NCBI RefSeq assembly: GCF_025263265.1
Contig: NZ_CP079869.1
Location: 2,418,001 to 2,482,000 of the forward strand
DNA length: 64,000 nucleotides
Reading direction: 5' to 3'
Source: Mycobacterium sp. SMC-4
Lineage (GTDB): Bacteria > Actinomycetota > Actinomycetes > Mycobacteriales > Mycobacteriaceae
Both the position numbers and the translations under genes were made by a program. Below, one piece after another: positions 28,611-41,590 of the stretch (its first letter is position 1; every line of letters begins with the position of its first letter). Under the pieces are notes generated by a model that made no database searches, had not been told where the DNA came from, and saw nothing but the letters and a program-made list of their open reading frames with translations.

Positions 28611-28639
28611 ATCCGTCCCGTGAGGCGGAGAAGGAGGTC
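28611..28639 (+). promoter_or_regulatory. PyrR-binding-loop-like leader element with ribosome site
   Basis: GTCCCGTGAGGC (28615-28626) matches the PyrR anti-antiterminator loop consensus known from Bacillus (ARUCCNGNGAGGYU) at nearly every fixed base. It can fold with TCCG/CGGA as lower stem and CC/GG closing a CGTGA loop. The Shine-Dalgarno GAAGGAGG follows immediately, so PyrR bound with UMP could block ribosome access, as reported for mycobacterial pyr regulation. No terminator hairpin is seen, favouring translational rather than attenuation control. Confidence 0.65.
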
Positions 28640-28649
28640 CGGCTCCCTC

Positions 28650-29231
28650 GTGGGCGCACCCGACCAGCCCGGGCATGACCGGGAGCTGATGTCCGCAGCG
28701 GACGTCAGCCGCACCATCGCTCGCATCGCCCATCAGATCATCGAGAAGACCGCGCTGGACGCTCCCGAAGCGCCGCGGGTCGTCCTGCTCGGCATCCCGA
28801 CCCGAGGTGTGACCCTGGCTGCCCGGCTCGCGCGCAACATCGCCGAGTTCAGCGGCGTGGACGTCGCCCAGGGGGCTCTCGACATCACGCTCTACCGCGA
28901 CGACCTGATGAGCAAGCCGCCCCGCGCGCTGGCCGAGACCTCCATCCCCGAGGGTGGAATCGACGGCGCGCTGGTGATCCTGGTCGACGACGTCCTGTAT
29001 TCGGGACGATCGGTGCGCTCGGCGCTCGACGCGCTGCGCGACCTCGGCCGGCCCAGAGTGGTGCAACTGGCCGTGCTCGTCGACCGCGGCCATCGCGAAC
29101 TCCCGATACGAGCCGACTATGTCGGCAAGAACGTCCCGACCTCACGTGCCGAGAACGTCAAGGTCCGCCTCACCGAGAACGACGGGGTCGACGTCATCGC
29201 CATCGCACCGTACGGAGGGCCGGCGAGATGA
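28650..29231 (+). CDS. pyrR: Pyr operon regulator / uracil phosphoribosyltransferase PyrR
   Basis: 193 residues, same length as the M. tuberculosis protein. It binds pyr mRNA when UMP is high and carries UPRTase activity. The PRPP loop is [19 protein letters not shown], with IPTRGVTLA and [15 protein letters not shown] 28650 was chosen from the strong Shine-Dalgarno at about 28631-28638 and the family N-terminus ([19 protein letters not shown]); an in-frame reading back to 28560 runs through the leader and is not real. First gene of a seven-gene operon with 4-bp overlaps. Confidence 0.95.
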   Translation: MGAPDQPGHDRELMSAADVSRTIARIAHQIIEKTALDAPEAPRVVLLGIPTRGVTLAARLARNIAEFSGVDVAQGALDITLYRDDLMSKPPRALAETSIPEGGIDGALVILVDDVLYSGRSVRSALDALRDLGRPRVVQLAVLVDRGHRELPIRADYVGKNVPTSRAENVKVRLTENDGVDVIAIAPYGGPAR

Positions 29232-30175
29232 AACATTTGTTGACAGCTGCCGATCTGAGCCGCGAGGACGCGATCGCGATACTCGACAACGCCGACCATT
29301 TCCGCGAAGCCCTGCTGGGGCGCGAGGTCAAGAAACTGCCGACCCTGCGCGGGCGCACCATCATCACGATGTTCTACGAGAACTCCACCCGCACCCGGGT
29401 GTCCTTCGAGGTGGCCGGGAAGTGGATGAGCGCTGACGTGATCAACGTCAGCGCCTCGGGATCCTCGGTGGCCAAAGGGGAGTCGTTGCGTGACACCGCG
29501 TTGACGTTGCGTGCCGCAGGGGCCGACGCGCTGATCGTGCGCCACCCGGCCTCGGGAGCCGCCCAGCAGCTGGCCGAATGGACAGCCGACGAGCACGGCG
29601 GGCCCTCGGTCATCAACGCCGGCGACGGCACGCACGAGCACCCGACCCAGGCGCTGCTCGACGCGCTGACCATCCGTCAGCGGCTGGGCAGCATCGACGG
29701 CAGGCGGGTGGTGATCGTCGGAGACGTCCTGCACAGCAGGGTGGCACGTTCCAACGTGGCCCTGCTGCACACGCTGGGCGCCGAGGTGGTTCTGGTCGCA
29801 CCGCCGACGCTGCTGCCGGTCGGTGTCACCGACTGGCCGGTGACCGTGTCGCACGACCTCGACGCCGAGTTGCCGCTCGCGGACGCAGTATTGATGCTGC
29901 GGGTTCAGGCCGAGCGGATGAACGGGGGCTTCTTTCCGTCCGCGCGCGAGTACTCGGTGTGTTACGGGCTCTCCGAGAAGCGGCAGGCCCAGCTCGCCGA
30001 CCACACCGTGGTGCTGCACCCGGGCCCGATGCTGCGCGGTATGGAGATCGCCTATGCGGTAGCGGACTCTGCGCAATCTGCGGTGCTGCAACAGGTTTCC
30101 AACGGGGTGCATATCCGGATGGCGGTGCTGTTCCAGCTGCTCGTCGGATCCGAGCAAGGAGCGATCAGCGCATGA
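29228..30175 (+). CDS. pyrB: Aspartate carbamoyltransferase catalytic chain
   Basis: 315 residues; condenses carbamoyl phosphate with aspartate. The carbamoyl-phosphate signature is [13 protein letters not shown], followed by [31 protein letters not shown] and [12 protein letters not shown], and the C-terminal MLRVQAERM / HPGPMLRG segment is intact. ATGA overlaps on both sides couple it to pyrR and pyrC. No pyrI regulatory chain is present, as usual for actinobacteria. Confidence 0.97.
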   Translation: MKHLLTAADLSREDAIAILDNADHFREALLGREVKKLPTLRGRTIITMFYENSTRTRVSFEVAGKWMSADVINVSASGSSVAKGESLRDTALTLRAAGADALIVRHPASGAAQQLAEWTADEHGGPSVINAGDGTHEHPTQALLDALTIRQRLGSIDGRRVVIVGDVLHSRVARSNVALLHTLGAEVVLVAPPTLLPVGVTDWPVTVSHDLDAELPLADAVLMLRVQAERMNGGFFPSAREYSVCYGLSEKRQAQLADHTVVLHPGPMLRGMEIAYAVADSAQSAVLQQVSNGVHIRMAVLFQLLVGSEQGAISA

Positions 30176-31461
30176 CCGTCCTCATCACCAACGTTCGCTG
30201 CTACGGCGAGGGGGACCCGGTCGACGTGTTGGTCCGCGACGGGCAGATCGCCGAGATCGGGACCGGGCTGGCGGTGCCGACCGACGCTGACGTCCTCGGT
30301 GGTGCCGGTCAGGTGCTGTTGCCGGGGTTTGTCGACCTGCATACCCACCTGCGCGAGCCGGGCCGAGAATACGCCGAGGACATCGAAACCGGTTCGGCGG
30401 CAGCAGCTCTCGGTGGCTACACCGCAGTGTTCGCGATGGCCAACACGGATCCGGTGGCCGACAGCGTGGTCGTCACCGACCACGTGTGGCGGCGCGGTCA
30501 ACAGGTCGGCCTCGTCGACGTGCACCCGGTGGGCGCGGTGACCGTCGGCCTGAAAGGCCAGCAACTCACCGAGATGGCCATGATGGCCGCGGGTGAAGCC
30601 GGCGTGCGGATGTTCTCCGACGATGGTCTGTGTGTCGACGACCCGCTGGTCATGCGGCGCGCGCTGGAGTACGCCTCTGGGCTGGGGGTACTGATCGCTC
30701 AGCACGCCGAGGAGCCCCGGCTGACCGTGGGCGCGGTCGCCCACGAGGGGCCCAATGCCGCGCGCCTCGGTCTGGCCGGGTGGCCCCGCGCCGCCGAGGA
30801 ATCCATCGTGGCCCGCGACGCGCTGCTGGCCCGCGACGCCGGTGCCCGCGTACATATCTGCCACGCCTCCACGGCTGGGTCGGTCGAGCTGATCAGATGG
30901 GCCAAGGAACAAGGCATCTCGATCACCGCCGAGGTCACCCCCCACCATCTGCTGCTCGACGACAGCCGGCTGCAGACCTACGACGGACGCAACCGGGTGA
31001 ACCCGCCGCTGCGTGAAGCCAGCGATGCTCTGGCGCTGCGCCAGGCACTGGCCGACGGCGTCGTCGACTGTGTGGCCACCGACCACGCCCCGCACGGCGC
31101 GCACGAGAAGTGCTGCGAATTCGCCAATGCCCGCCCCGGCATGCTGGGGTTGCAGACCGCGTTGTCGGTGGTTGTCGAGACCATGGTCAACCCCGGGCTG
31201 CTGGACTGGCGTGACGTCGCGCGGGTGATGAGCGAGAACCCGGCCCGCATCGTCGGTCTGCCTGACCAGGGCCGGCCCCTCGATGTCGGTGAGCCGGCCA
31301 ACCTCACGCTGGTCGACCCGACGGCGCGCTGGACCGTGCAGGGCCCGGCGCTGGCCAGTCGGTCGGACAACACTCCTTATCAGGACATGGAGTTGCCGGC
31401 GGTGGTCACGGCCACGATGCTGCGCGGCCGGGTCACCGCACGGGACGGGAAGATCGCGTGA
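30172..31461 (+). CDS. pyrC: Dihydroorotase
   Basis: 429 residues, class I dihydroorotase. Metal ligands HxH occur in [10 protein letters not shown], further ligands in AQHAEE, CHASTAG and [12 protein letters not shown], and the orotate loop in [11 protein letters not shown] 30172 is the ATGA overlap start; the longer in-frame reading from 29578 lies inside pyrB and is a shadow. The zinc-bound carboxylated Lys found in class II enzymes is not expected here. Confidence 0.96.
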   Translation: MTVLITNVRCYGEGDPVDVLVRDGQIAEIGTGLAVPTDADVLGGAGQVLLPGFVDLHTHLREPGREYAEDIETGSAAAALGGYTAVFAMANTDPVADSVVVTDHVWRRGQQVGLVDVHPVGAVTVGLKGQQLTEMAMMAAGEAGVRMFSDDGLCVDDPLVMRRALEYASGLGVLIAQHAEEPRLTVGAVAHEGPNAARLGLAGWPRAAEESIVARDALLARDAGARVHICHASTAGSVELIRWAKEQGISITAEVTPHHLLLDDSRLQTYDGRNRVNPPLREASDALALRQALADGVVDCVATDHAPHGAHEKCCEFANARPGMLGLQTALSVVVETMVNPGLLDWRDVARVMSENPARIVGLPDQGRPLDVGEPANLTLVDPTARWTVQGPALASRSDNTPYQDMELPAVVTATMLRGRVTARDGKIA

Positions 31462-31961
31462 ACACCCCGACCCTGGTCGCGACGCTGATCATGGCTGCCA
31501 TCGTGGCGCTGATCATCGCCGTGGTGATCTCGGTGATGATCCGGGGCTGGCGCCGCCGGGCCGAGCGACAAGCGCAGATCGTCGGAACCCTGCCGCAACT
31601 ACCCGACACGGTGGGGCCGGCGCTGGTCGCGCCCACCAAAGGGCTCTACCTGGGCAGCACGCTGGTTCCGCACTGGAACGACCGGATCGTGGTGGGTGAT
31701 CTCGGGTTCCGGGCCAAGGCCGTGCTGACCCGTTACCCGGAGGGAATCATGTTGCAGCGCACCGGCGCGGGTCCGATCTGGATCCCCGACGACGTCATCG
31801 TCGCGATCCGCGCCGAGAAGAACCTGGTGGGCAAGGCGCTCACCCATGAAGGCATCTTGGCCATCCGCTGGCAGTTGCCGTCGGGAACCGAGATCGACAC
31901 CGGGTTTCGGGCCGACGACCGTGCGGATTACGCCAAGTGGTTGCCAGAGGAGGTCGCATGA
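31458..31961 (+). CDS. Single-span membrane protein with PH-like domain (Rv1382 type)
   Basis: 167 residues. One N-terminal transmembrane helix (about residues 6-28, [19 protein letters not shown]) is followed by a basic stretch ([12 protein letters not shown]) and a compact beta-rich domain ([45 protein letters not shown]) of the bacterial PH-like type. It always lies between pyrC and carA in mycobacteria. Overlaps of 4 bp with both place it inside the pyr operon, but no enzymatic role in pyrimidine synthesis is known. Confidence 0.85.
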   Translation: MNTPTLVATLIMAAIVALIIAVVISVMIRGWRRRAERQAQIVGTLPQLPDTVGPALVAPTKGLYLGSTLVPHWNDRIVVGDLGFRAKAVLTRYPEGIMLQRTGAGPIWIPDDVIVAIRAEKNLVGKALTHEGILAIRWQLPSGTEIDTGFRADDRADYAKWLPEEVA

Positions 31962-33100
31962 CGATGGACAAGGCCGTACTGGTCCTCGAAGACGCTCGAG
32001 TCTTTACCGGCATCCCGTTCGGAGCGGTCGGCGAGACCTTGGGAGAGGCGGTGTTCTCCACCGGCATGTCCGGCTACCAGGAGACCCTGACCGATCCGAG
32101 CTACCACCGCCAAATCGTGGTGGCCACGGCACCTCAGATCGGTAACACCGGCTGGAATGACGAGGACAGCGAGAGCCGCGGCGACAAGATCTGGGTGGCC
32201 GGATACGCGGTGCGAGAGCCGTCGCCACGGGCATCGAACTGGCGTGCCACCGGCAGCCTCGACGATGAATTGGAACGTCAGGGCGTCGTCGGCATCGCCG
32301 GTATCGACACCCGAGCGGTGGTGCGCCACCTGCGCAGCCGAGGGTCGATGAAGGCTGGTGTGTTCAGCGGCGCGGCTGCCGAAGCACCGGTCGGGGAACT
32401 GGTCGAAAGGGTTCGCGGGCAGGAGTCCATGCTGGGCGCAGACCTGGTCGGAGAAGTCACCACCGATGCCCAGTATGTGGTGGAACCCGAAGGCCCGCAA
32501 CGATTCACCGTGGTTGCGTTGGACCTGGGCATCAAGACCAACACCCCGCGTAACTTCGCTGCCCGCGGAATCCGCACCGTCGTGTTGCCGTCGACGGCGA
32601 GCTTCGACGAGATCCGCGGTCAGCGCCCCGACGGGGTGTTCCTGTCCAACGGGCCCGGCGACCCGGCCACTGCTGACGACGTGGTGGCGGTCACCCGCGA
32701 CGTGCTTGAGGCGCGCATTCCGCTGTTCGGCATCTGCTTCGGCAACCAGATCCTCGGCCGAGCGCTGGGCCGGTCGACCTACAAGATGGTGTTCGGCCAC
32801 CGAGGCATCAACATCCCGGTGATCGACCATGCCACCGGCCGGGTGGCCATCACGTCGCAGAACCACGGATTCGCACTCGAGGGTGCCGCCGGAGAGCAGT
32901 TCGACACACCGTTCGGGCTGGCCGAGATCAGCCACACCTGCGCCAATGACGGAACTGTGGAGGGTGTTCGGCTGGTCGACGGCCGGGCGTTCTCGGTGCA
33001 GTATCACCCGGAGGCGGCCGCCGGCCCCCGCGATGCGGGCTATCTGTTCGACCAGTTCATCGACCTCATGGCCGAGGTCAAGGTAGAGAAGGGCAACTAG
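31958..33100 (+). CDS. carA: Carbamoyl-phosphate synthase small subunit
   Basis: 380 residues; glutaminase subunit that feeds ammonia to CarB. The N-terminal domain has [16 protein letters not shown], and the class I glutamine amidotransferase domain has the catalytic Cys in [14 protein letters not shown] and the His/Glu pair in [12 protein letters not shown] 31958 overlaps the preceding stop (ATGA) and gives [16 protein letters not shown]; a reading from 31937 extends into the upstream gene. Directly abuts carB. Confidence 0.96.
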   Translation: MTMDKAVLVLEDARVFTGIPFGAVGETLGEAVFSTGMSGYQETLTDPSYHRQIVVATAPQIGNTGWNDEDSESRGDKIWVAGYAVREPSPRASNWRATGSLDDELERQGVVGIAGIDTRAVVRHLRSRGSMKAGVFSGAAAEAPVGELVERVRGQESMLGADLVGEVTTDAQYVVEPEGPQRFTVVALDLGIKTNTPRNFAARGIRTVVLPSTASFDEIRGQRPDGVFLSNGPGDPATADDVVAVTRDVLEARIPLFGICFGNQILGRALGRSTYKMVFGHRGINIPVIDHATGRVAITSQNHGFALEGAAGEQFDTPFGLAEISHTCANDGTVEGVRLVDGRAFSVQYHPEAAAGPRDAGYLFDQFIDLMAEVKVEKGN

Positions 33101-36442
<3,342 letters not shown>

Positions 36443-36445
36443 ACG

Positions 36446-37279
36446 ATGCGTGGCTTCGGGGCGCGCCTGGCGGTGGCGGTAGGCCAGCGCGGCCCGCTGT
36501 GCCTGGGCATCGATCCGCACCCCGAGCTGCTTCGGGCGTGGGGGTGCGGCGCCGACGTCGATGGGCTGGCGCGCTTCAGCGACATCTGCGTGGCGGCTTT
36601 CGCCGGGTTTGCCGTGGTCAAACCGCAGGTGGCGTTTTTCGAGTCGTACGGCTCGGCGGGATATGCGGTTCTGGAGCAGACCATCGCGAACCTGCGCGAG
36701 GCCGGCGTGCTGGTGCTGGCCGACGCCAAACGCGGTGACATCGGGTCCACGATGGCCGCCTACGCCGCCGCGTGGGCCGGGGACTCACCGTTGGCCGCCG
36801 ATGCGGTGACGGCATCGCCATACCTGGGGTTCGAATCGCTACGCCCGCTGCTTTCGACCGCTCAGCAATACGGGCGTGGTGTCTTCGTGCTGGCGGCGAC
36901 CTCGAACCCGGAGGGTGCGGCGGTGCAGCAGGCGCGTTCCGACGGGCGTACGGTCGCACAGGCCATCGTCGACGCGGCTGCCGCCGAGAATCCCGCCGGG
37001 AGCCTGGGGTCGGTCGGCGTCGTCGTCGGTGCCACCCTGGCCGAACCGCCCGACGTGAGTGCTCTGAACGGGCCGGTGCTGGTGCCCGGGGTCGGAGCCC
37101 AGGGTGGGCGTCCTGAGGCGCTGGGAGGCCTGGGTGGTGCGCACTCCGGCCAACTACTGCCCGCGGTGTCCCGGGAGGTGTTGCGCAGCGGCCCTGATGT
37201 CGCCGCGCTGCGCGCCGCCGCGGAGCAGATGCGCGAAGCCGTGCGCTACCTGCACCGGCCCGCTGAGCCGACGGCGTGA
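36446..37279 (+). CDS. pyrF: Orotidine 5'-phosphate decarboxylase (type 2)
   Basis: 277 residues, group II OMP decarboxylase; makes UMP. The catalytic motif [18 protein letters not shown] holds the Asp-Lys-Asp active site. [12 protein letters not shown] and [15 protein letters not shown] are typical of the actinobacterial/type-2 branch. Last gene of the pyr operon; pyrD and the other UMP genes are not in the window. Confidence 0.96.
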   Translation: MRGFGARLAVAVGQRGPLCLGIDPHPELLRAWGCGADVDGLARFSDICVAAFAGFAVVKPQVAFFESYGSAGYAVLEQTIANLREAGVLVLADAKRGDIGSTMAAYAAAWAGDSPLAADAVTASPYLGFESLRPLLSTAQQYGRGVFVLAATSNPEGAAVQQARSDGRTVAQAIVDAAAAENPAGSLGSVGVVVGATLAEPPDVSALNGPVLVPGVGAQGGRPEALGGLGGAHSGQLLPAVSREVLRSGPDVAALRAAAEQMREAVRYLHRPAEPTA

Positions 37280-37509
37280 GCCCGCGACACGCCCGACACG
37301 CGATGACCAGCGAAATTTTCCCAGAAAGAGCCGGTCGGGGGCTCGGCGCGACGGTGCGCTGACTGCCGGCGAAGAGCTGACCGGCCGAACCGCCCGTCGA
37401 TACCGGCCATATGCAGGTCGTTTGGCTCGCCGGGTGATTCCCGCAACGCTGGGATGGCACCGCGTGCCATCGCAGCTGTCGGCCGAGACCCGCCCTACAC
37501 GCTGGGCTT

Positions 37510-37540
37510 TTGACGCAGAATCACGGGGGTGGGGTTAGCT
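37510..37540 (+). promoter_or_regulatory. Candidate mIHF promoter
   Basis: TTGACG followed after 19 bp by TTAGCT. The -35 is good and the -10 only fair. A leader of about 95 nt would result. Confidence 0.35.
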
Positions 37541-37574
37541 TTCGTCAGCCTGCGTGGGTACGGTCGTCCACGCT

Positions 37575-37604
37575 GGCTGGTTCTGAAGAACCGCACGACC
37601 AGCC
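37575..37604 (+). promoter_or_regulatory. Two mutually exclusive hairpins in the mIHF leader
   Basis: GGCTGGT (37575-37581) pairs with ACCAGCC (37598-37604), while GGTTCT (37579-37584) pairs with AGAACC (37587-37592). The two stems share GGT and cannot coexist. The element lies about 25 nt before the ribosome site of mIHF, so it may tune expression, or it may be a protein site in DNA. Confidence 0.4.
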
Positions 37605-37642
37605 GAGAAAAATCAGATGATGGTGAGAGACGGAGGAACCCC

Positions 37643-37957
37643 GTGGCCCTTCCCCAGTTGACCGACGAGCAGCGCGCGGCAGCGTTGGAGAAGGCTGCTG
37701 CCGCACGTCGAGCGCGAGCCGAGTTGAAGGACCGGCTCAAGCGCGGCGGCACCAACCTCAAGCAGGTGCTCAAAGACGCCGAGACCGACGAGGTCTTGGG
37801 CAAGATGAAGGTTTCCGCGCTCCTTGAGGCACTGCCCAAGGTGGGCAAGGTCAAAGCGCAGGAGATCATGACCGAACTCGAGATCGCCCCGACCCGCCGT
37901 CTGCGCGGCCTGGGCGACCGTCAGCGCAAGGCTCTGCTGGAAAAGTTCGACCAGTAG
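37643..37957 (+). CDS. mihF: Mycobacterial integration host factor
   Basis: A 104-residue nucleoid-associated protein. Starts [20 protein letters not shown]; a long basic helix ([16 protein letters not shown]) and the helix-two-turn-helix DNA-binding part [18 protein letters not shown] / [15 protein letters not shown] are nearly identical to M. tuberculosis mIHF. GTG 37643 follows GGAGGAA and gives the functional short form. Unrelated to enterobacterial IHF, it is essential in mycobacteria and is needed for L5 phage integration. It is followed closely by gmk. Confidence 0.95.
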   Translation: MALPQLTDEQRAAALEKAAAARRARAELKDRLKRGGTNLKQVLKDAETDEVLGKMKVSALLEALPKVGKVKAQEIMTELEIAPTRRLRGLGDRQRKALLEKFDQ

Positions 37958-37964
37958 CGAGTCG

Positions 37965-38582
37965 GTGAGTGAAGGCAGGGGGCCGGGCGACGCTGCGTGC
38001 GCCAAGGCGCCGGTGGTGGTGTTGTCCGGCCCGTCTGCCGTCGGTAAGTCCACCGTTGTGCGCTGCCTGCGCGAGCGCGTCCCGGACCTGTATTTCAGCG
38101 TCTCGGTGACCACTCGGGCTCCACGACCGGGAGAAGTCGACGGCGTGGACTACTCGTTCGTGACGGCAGCACAGTTTCAGCAGCTCATCGACACCGGTGC
38201 GCTGTTGGAGTGGGCCGACATCCACGGTGGGTTGCATCGTTCTGGAACGCCCGCCGGACCGGTGGCTGCTGCCACCGCGGCCGGTCGCCCGGTGTTGATC
38301 GAGGTCGACTTGGCCGGAGCCCGCGCCGTCAAGGCAGCCCTGCCGGAGTGCACCACCGTGTTTCTGGCGCCACCCAGCTGGGAGGTGTTGGAGCGCCGGC
38401 TGGTCGGCCGCGGCACCGAGACGCCGGAGGTGATGGCCCGGCGGTTGCAGACGGCCCGCGAGGAGCTGGCCGCGCAGGGCGACTTCGACGAGGTCGTCGT
38501 CAACAGCCAATTGGAATCGGCGTGCGCTGAATTGGTATCCTTGCTGGTGGCCCACACGCAGGTCCGGCGCGAACATCAGTGA
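37965..38582 (+). CDS. gmk: Guanylate kinase
   Basis: 205 residues; phosphorylates GMP to GDP. P-loop [16 protein letters not shown]-binding [20 protein letters not shown] and the lid region [13 protein letters not shown] are present. GTG 37965 lies 7 bp after mIHF. The residues before the P-loop ([15 protein letters not shown]) are a short low-conservation lead, as in other mycobacteria. Confidence 0.95.
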   Translation: MSEGRGPGDAACAKAPVVVLSGPSAVGKSTVVRCLRERVPDLYFSVSVTTRAPRPGEVDGVDYSFVTAAQFQQLIDTGALLEWADIHGGLHRSGTPAGPVAAATAAGRPVLIEVDLAGARAVKAALPECTTVFLAPPSWEVLERRLVGRGTETPEVMARRLQTAREELAAQGDFDEVVVNSQLESACAELVSLLVAHTQVRREHQ

Positions 38583-38670
38583 ATCGCTGCCTCGCACGGT
38601 CAACACCAGTATTTCGACATCGACAATCGCCAAGCATCGCCCGCCGATATTCGCCAGGAGAACTTCTCAC

Positions 38671-38973
38671 GTGAGCACCCCCCAGATCACTGCGGTGGAC
38701 CTCGACACGTCCGCCGCCAGCGCCTACGACACGCCGCTGGGTATCACCAACCCGCCGATCGACGAGCTGCTCGACCGCGCGTCGAGCAAGTACGCGCTGG
38801 TCATCTACGCCGCCAAGCGTGCACGTCAGATCAACGACTACTACAACCAGCTCGGTGACGGGATCCTGGAGTACGTCGGACCGCTGGTCGAGCCGGGTTT
38901 GCAGGAGAAGCCGCTGTCGATCGCTCTGCGTGAGATCCACGCCGACCTGCTCGAGCACACCGAGGGCGAATAA
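38671..38973 (+). CDS. rpoZ: RNA polymerase omega subunit
   Basis: 100 residues, slightly shorter than M. tuberculosis omega (110). It promotes beta-prime folding and holoenzyme assembly. [19 protein letters not shown] and [15 protein letters not shown] are the conserved omega helices. A Shine-Dalgarno (CAGGAGAA) precedes GTG 38671. The 88-bp gap after gmk holds no gene. Confidence 0.95.
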   Translation: MSTPQITAVDLDTSAASAYDTPLGITNPPIDELLDRASSKYALVIYAAKRARQINDYYNQLGDGILEYVGPLVEPGLQEKPLSIALREIHADLLEHTEGE

Positions 38974-38987
38974 CCCGGGCCGCTGGA

Positions 38988-40235
38988 GTGGACCGCAAAC
39001 GGATCATCGTCGGCGTCGCCGGTGGCATCGCCGCCTATAAGGCGGCCACGCTGGTCCGCCAGCTCACCGAGGCCGGCCATTCGGTCCGGGTGGTGCCCAC
39101 CGACTCCGCGCTGCGGTTCGTCGGGGCGGCCACCTTCGAGGCACTGTCCGGCAACCCCGTTCATACCGGGGTGTTCGAAGACATCCACGAGGTTCCGCAT
39201 GTGCGCATCGGCCAGGGTGCGGACCTGGTCGTCGTTGCACCGGCCACTGCCGACCTGCTGGCCCGCGCCGCCGGTGGTCGCGCCGACGACCTGCTCACGG
39301 CAACTCTGCTCACCGTGCGATGCCCGGTGCTCTACGCGCCGGCGATGCACACCGAGATGTGGCAACACGCTGCCACCAGCGAGAATGTGGCGACGCTGCG
39401 ACGCCGCGGCGCGGTGGTGATGGAACCGGCATCGGGACGGCTGACAGGTGCCGACAGCGGCCCAGGGCGGCTACCGGAGGCCGAAGAGATCAGCACACTG
39501 GCGCAACTGCTGTTGGCCCGCGGTGACGCCCTGCCTTACGACCTGGCGGGCGTCAAGGTCCTGGTGACCGCCGGGGGCACCCGGGAACCGATCGATCCGG
39601 TCCGTTTCATCGGCAACCGCAGCTCCGGCAAGCAGGGTTACGCGATGGCGCGGGTGATGGCACAACGCGGCGCCGACGTGACCCTCATCGCCGGGAACAC
39701 CGCCGGGCTTGTCGATCCGGCCGATGTCGAGGTCATCCATATCGGCTCGGCTGCCCAACTGGCCGACACCGTCTCCAAGCACGCGCCCGAGGCCAACGTC
39801 TTGGTGATGGCTGCCGCTGTCGCTGATTTCCGGCCCGCCCACCCTGCGGTCAACAAGATCAAGAAGGGGCCGGCCGGCGAGGGGGAGCCGACCATCGAGC
39901 TGGTCCGCAACGATGACGTGCTGGCCGGAGCGGTCCGTTCCCGCGCCGACGGCCAATTGCCGAACATGCGCGCCATTGTCGGGTTCGCTGCCGAAACCGG
40001 GGATGCCAATGGCGACGTGCTCTTCCACGCTCGGGCCAAGCTCGCACGTAAGGGGTGCGATCTGCTGGTGGTCAACGCAGTGGGGGAGAATCGGGCCTTC
40101 GAGGTCGACCACAATGACGGGTGGCTGCTGTCGGCCGACGGAAATGAGTCGGCATTGGAGCACGGTTCGAAGACGGTGATCGCCAGCCGTATTGTGGACG
40201 CAATCTCGGCCTTCCTGCGCACCAGCGCCGGGTAG
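38988..40235 (+). CDS. coaBC: Bifunctional CoaBC (PPCS / PPC decarboxylase)
   Basis: 415 residues; two steps of coenzyme A synthesis. The N-terminal FMN-dependent decarboxylase (CoaC) has GGIAAYKAATLVRQL, catalytic-His region FEDIHEVPHVRI and the substrate motif PAMHTEMW, where most bacteria have PAMNxxMW; the His form is usual in mycobacteria as far as I know. The CoaB half begins near residue 185 with VTAGGTREPIDPVRFIGNRSSGKQG and ends with FEVDHNDGWLL. GTG 38988 is 14 bp after rpoZ. Confidence 0.95.
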   Translation: MDRKRIIVGVAGGIAAYKAATLVRQLTEAGHSVRVVPTDSALRFVGAATFEALSGNPVHTGVFEDIHEVPHVRIGQGADLVVVAPATADLLARAAGGRADDLLTATLLTVRCPVLYAPAMHTEMWQHAATSENVATLRRRGAVVMEPASGRLTGADSGPGRLPEAEEISTLAQLLLARGDALPYDLAGVKVLVTAGGTREPIDPVRFIGNRSSGKQGYAMARVMAQRGADVTLIAGNTAGLVDPADVEVIHIGSAAQLADTVSKHAPEANVLVMAAAVADFRPAHPAVNKIKKGPAGEGEPTIELVRNDDVLAGAVRSRADGQLPNMRAIVGFAAETGDANGDVLFHARAKLARKGCDLLVVNAVGENRAFEVDHNDGWLLSADGNESALEHGSKTVIASRIVDAISAFLRTSAG

Positions 40236-40332
40236 GCCCGAGCACGTGTCAGCGTGCGTGTAAGGGTTGCGCGTGGCGGGGGCACACGCTTGGGTGCAAG
40301 AGGCGCCCGCGACGGCGTGGCCACCGCCTGTA

Positions 40333-40338
40333 TATGTT
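40333..40338 (+). promoter_or_regulatory. Candidate -10 box for metK
   Basis: TATGTT in an AT-rich patch about 44 bp before metK, giving a leader near 37 nt. The leader is too short for a SAM riboswitch and shows no such fold. Confidence 0.4.
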
Positions 40339-40381
40339 GACTGACTAACTACCTCAGGTGTGCTGAGTGAAAGGGTTCGAT

Positions 40382-41590
40382 GTGAGTGAAGCGCGGTTGT
40401 TTACCAGTGAGTCGGTGACCGAGGGGCACCCCGACAAGATCTGTGACGCCATCAGCGACTCGGTGCTCGACGCGCTGCTCGCCGACGATCCGAAGTCGCG
40501 TGTCGCGGTGGAGACGCTGGTGACGACCGGTCAGGTGCATGTCGTCGGTGAGGTGACCACCGCCGCCAAGTCCGCGTTCGCCGATATCACCAACACGGTG
40601 CGCGAGCGCATCCTCGAGATCGGCTACGACCACTCGGACAAGGGCTTCGACGGCGAGACCTGTGGCGTCAACATCGGCATCGGACGGCAGTCACCGGACA
40701 TCGCGCAGGGTGTCGACACGGCCCACGAGACCCGCGTCGGTGGCGCCGCCGACCCGCTTGACTCCCAGGGCGCCGGCGACCAGGGGTTGATGTTCGGCTA
40801 TGCGATCGCCGACACCCCGGAACTGATGCCGTTGCCGATCGCGCTGGCCCACCGGTTGTCGCGCAAGCTGACCGAGGTCCGCAAGAACGGCACGTTGGGC
40901 TACCTGCGTCCCGACGGCAAGACCCAGGTCACCGTGCAGTACGACGGCACCAAGCCGGTGCGGCTGGACACCGTGGTGTTGTCCACCCAGCACGCTGACG
41001 GTATTGCGCTGGACAGCCAGTTGGAGCCGGAGATCAAGCAGCACGTCATCGACGCGGTGCTCACCGAGCTGGCACACGACACGCTGGATACCTCGAACCC
41101 GCGGATTCTTGTCAACCCGACGGGCAAGTTCGTTCTCGGCGGACCGATGGGCGACGCCGGGCTGACCGGCCGCAAGATCATCGTCGACACCTACGGTGGA
41201 TGGGCGCGCCACGGTGGTGGGGCCTTCTCCGGCAAGGATCCGTCCAAGGTTGACCGTTCGGCCGCTTACGCGATGCGCTGGGTGGCCAAGAACGTGGTCG
41301 CCGCCGGTCTGGCCGAGCGTGTCGAGGTACAGGTCGCCTACGCGATCGGCAAGGCGGCGCCGGTCGGCCTGTTCGTCGAGACCTTCGGCTCGGAGACCGT
41401 CGACCCGGTCAAGATCGAGAAAGCCATCGGTGAGGTGTTCGACCTGCGTCCGGGTGCGATCGTGCGCGACCTCGACCTGTTGCGCCCGATCTACGCGCCG
41501 ACGGCGGCATACGGGCACTTCGGCCGAACCGATATCGAACTGCCCTGGGAACAGCTCAACAAGGTCGACGACCTCAAGGCTGCGGTGTAG
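40382..41590 (+). CDS. metK: S-adenosylmethionine synthetase
   Basis: 402 residues; makes SAM from methionine and ATP. ATP/Met loops [32 protein letters not shown] and [20 protein letters not shown] are intact. GTG 40382 was preferred to the in-frame GTG 40367 because AAAGGG stands at the right distance and [11 protein letters not shown] matches the family start. Its 3' end overlaps the convergent monooxygenase by 17 bp. Confidence 0.96.
   Translation: MSEARLFTSESVTEGHPDKICDAISDSVLDALLADDPKSRVAVETLVTTGQVHVVGEVTTAAKSAFADITNTVRERILEIGYDHSDKGFDGETCGVNIGIGRQSPDIAQGVDTAHETRVGGAADPLDSQGAGDQGLMFGYAIADTPELMPLPIALAHRLSRKLTEVRKNGTLGYLRPDGKTQVTVQYDGTKPVRLDTVVLSTQHADGIALDSQLEPEIKQHVIDAVLTELAHDTLDTSNPRILVNPTGKFVLGGPMGDAGLTGRKIIVDTYGGWARHGGGAFSGKDPSKVDRSAAYAMRWVAKNVVAAGLAERVEVQVAYAIGKAAPVGLFVETFGSETVDPVKIEKAIGEVFDLRPGAIVRDLDLLRPIYAPTAAYGHFGRTDIELPWEQLNKVDDLKAAV

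Larger units (their letters stand above)
37280..37642. other. 363-bp intergenic region between pyrF and mIHF
   Basis: I see no gene here. It holds a weak GAGCC/GGCTC hairpin (37328-37344) after pyrF, a candidate promoter (TTGACG 37510-37515 with TTAGCT 37535-37540, 19-bp spacing) and the overlapping hairpins described at 37575-37604. An in-frame extension of mIHF back to 37529 crosses this leader and is not supported. Confidence 0.5.

Noticed and set aside
37328..37344. Terminator after pyrF
   Set aside because: Only a 5-bp GAGCC/GGCTC stem without a T-run; too weak to list as a feature.
40236..40381. SAM riboswitch before metK
   Set aside because: I looked for SAM-I, SAM-II or SAM-IV-like helices. 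The leader after the likely -10 box is only about 37 nt and no such fold appears.
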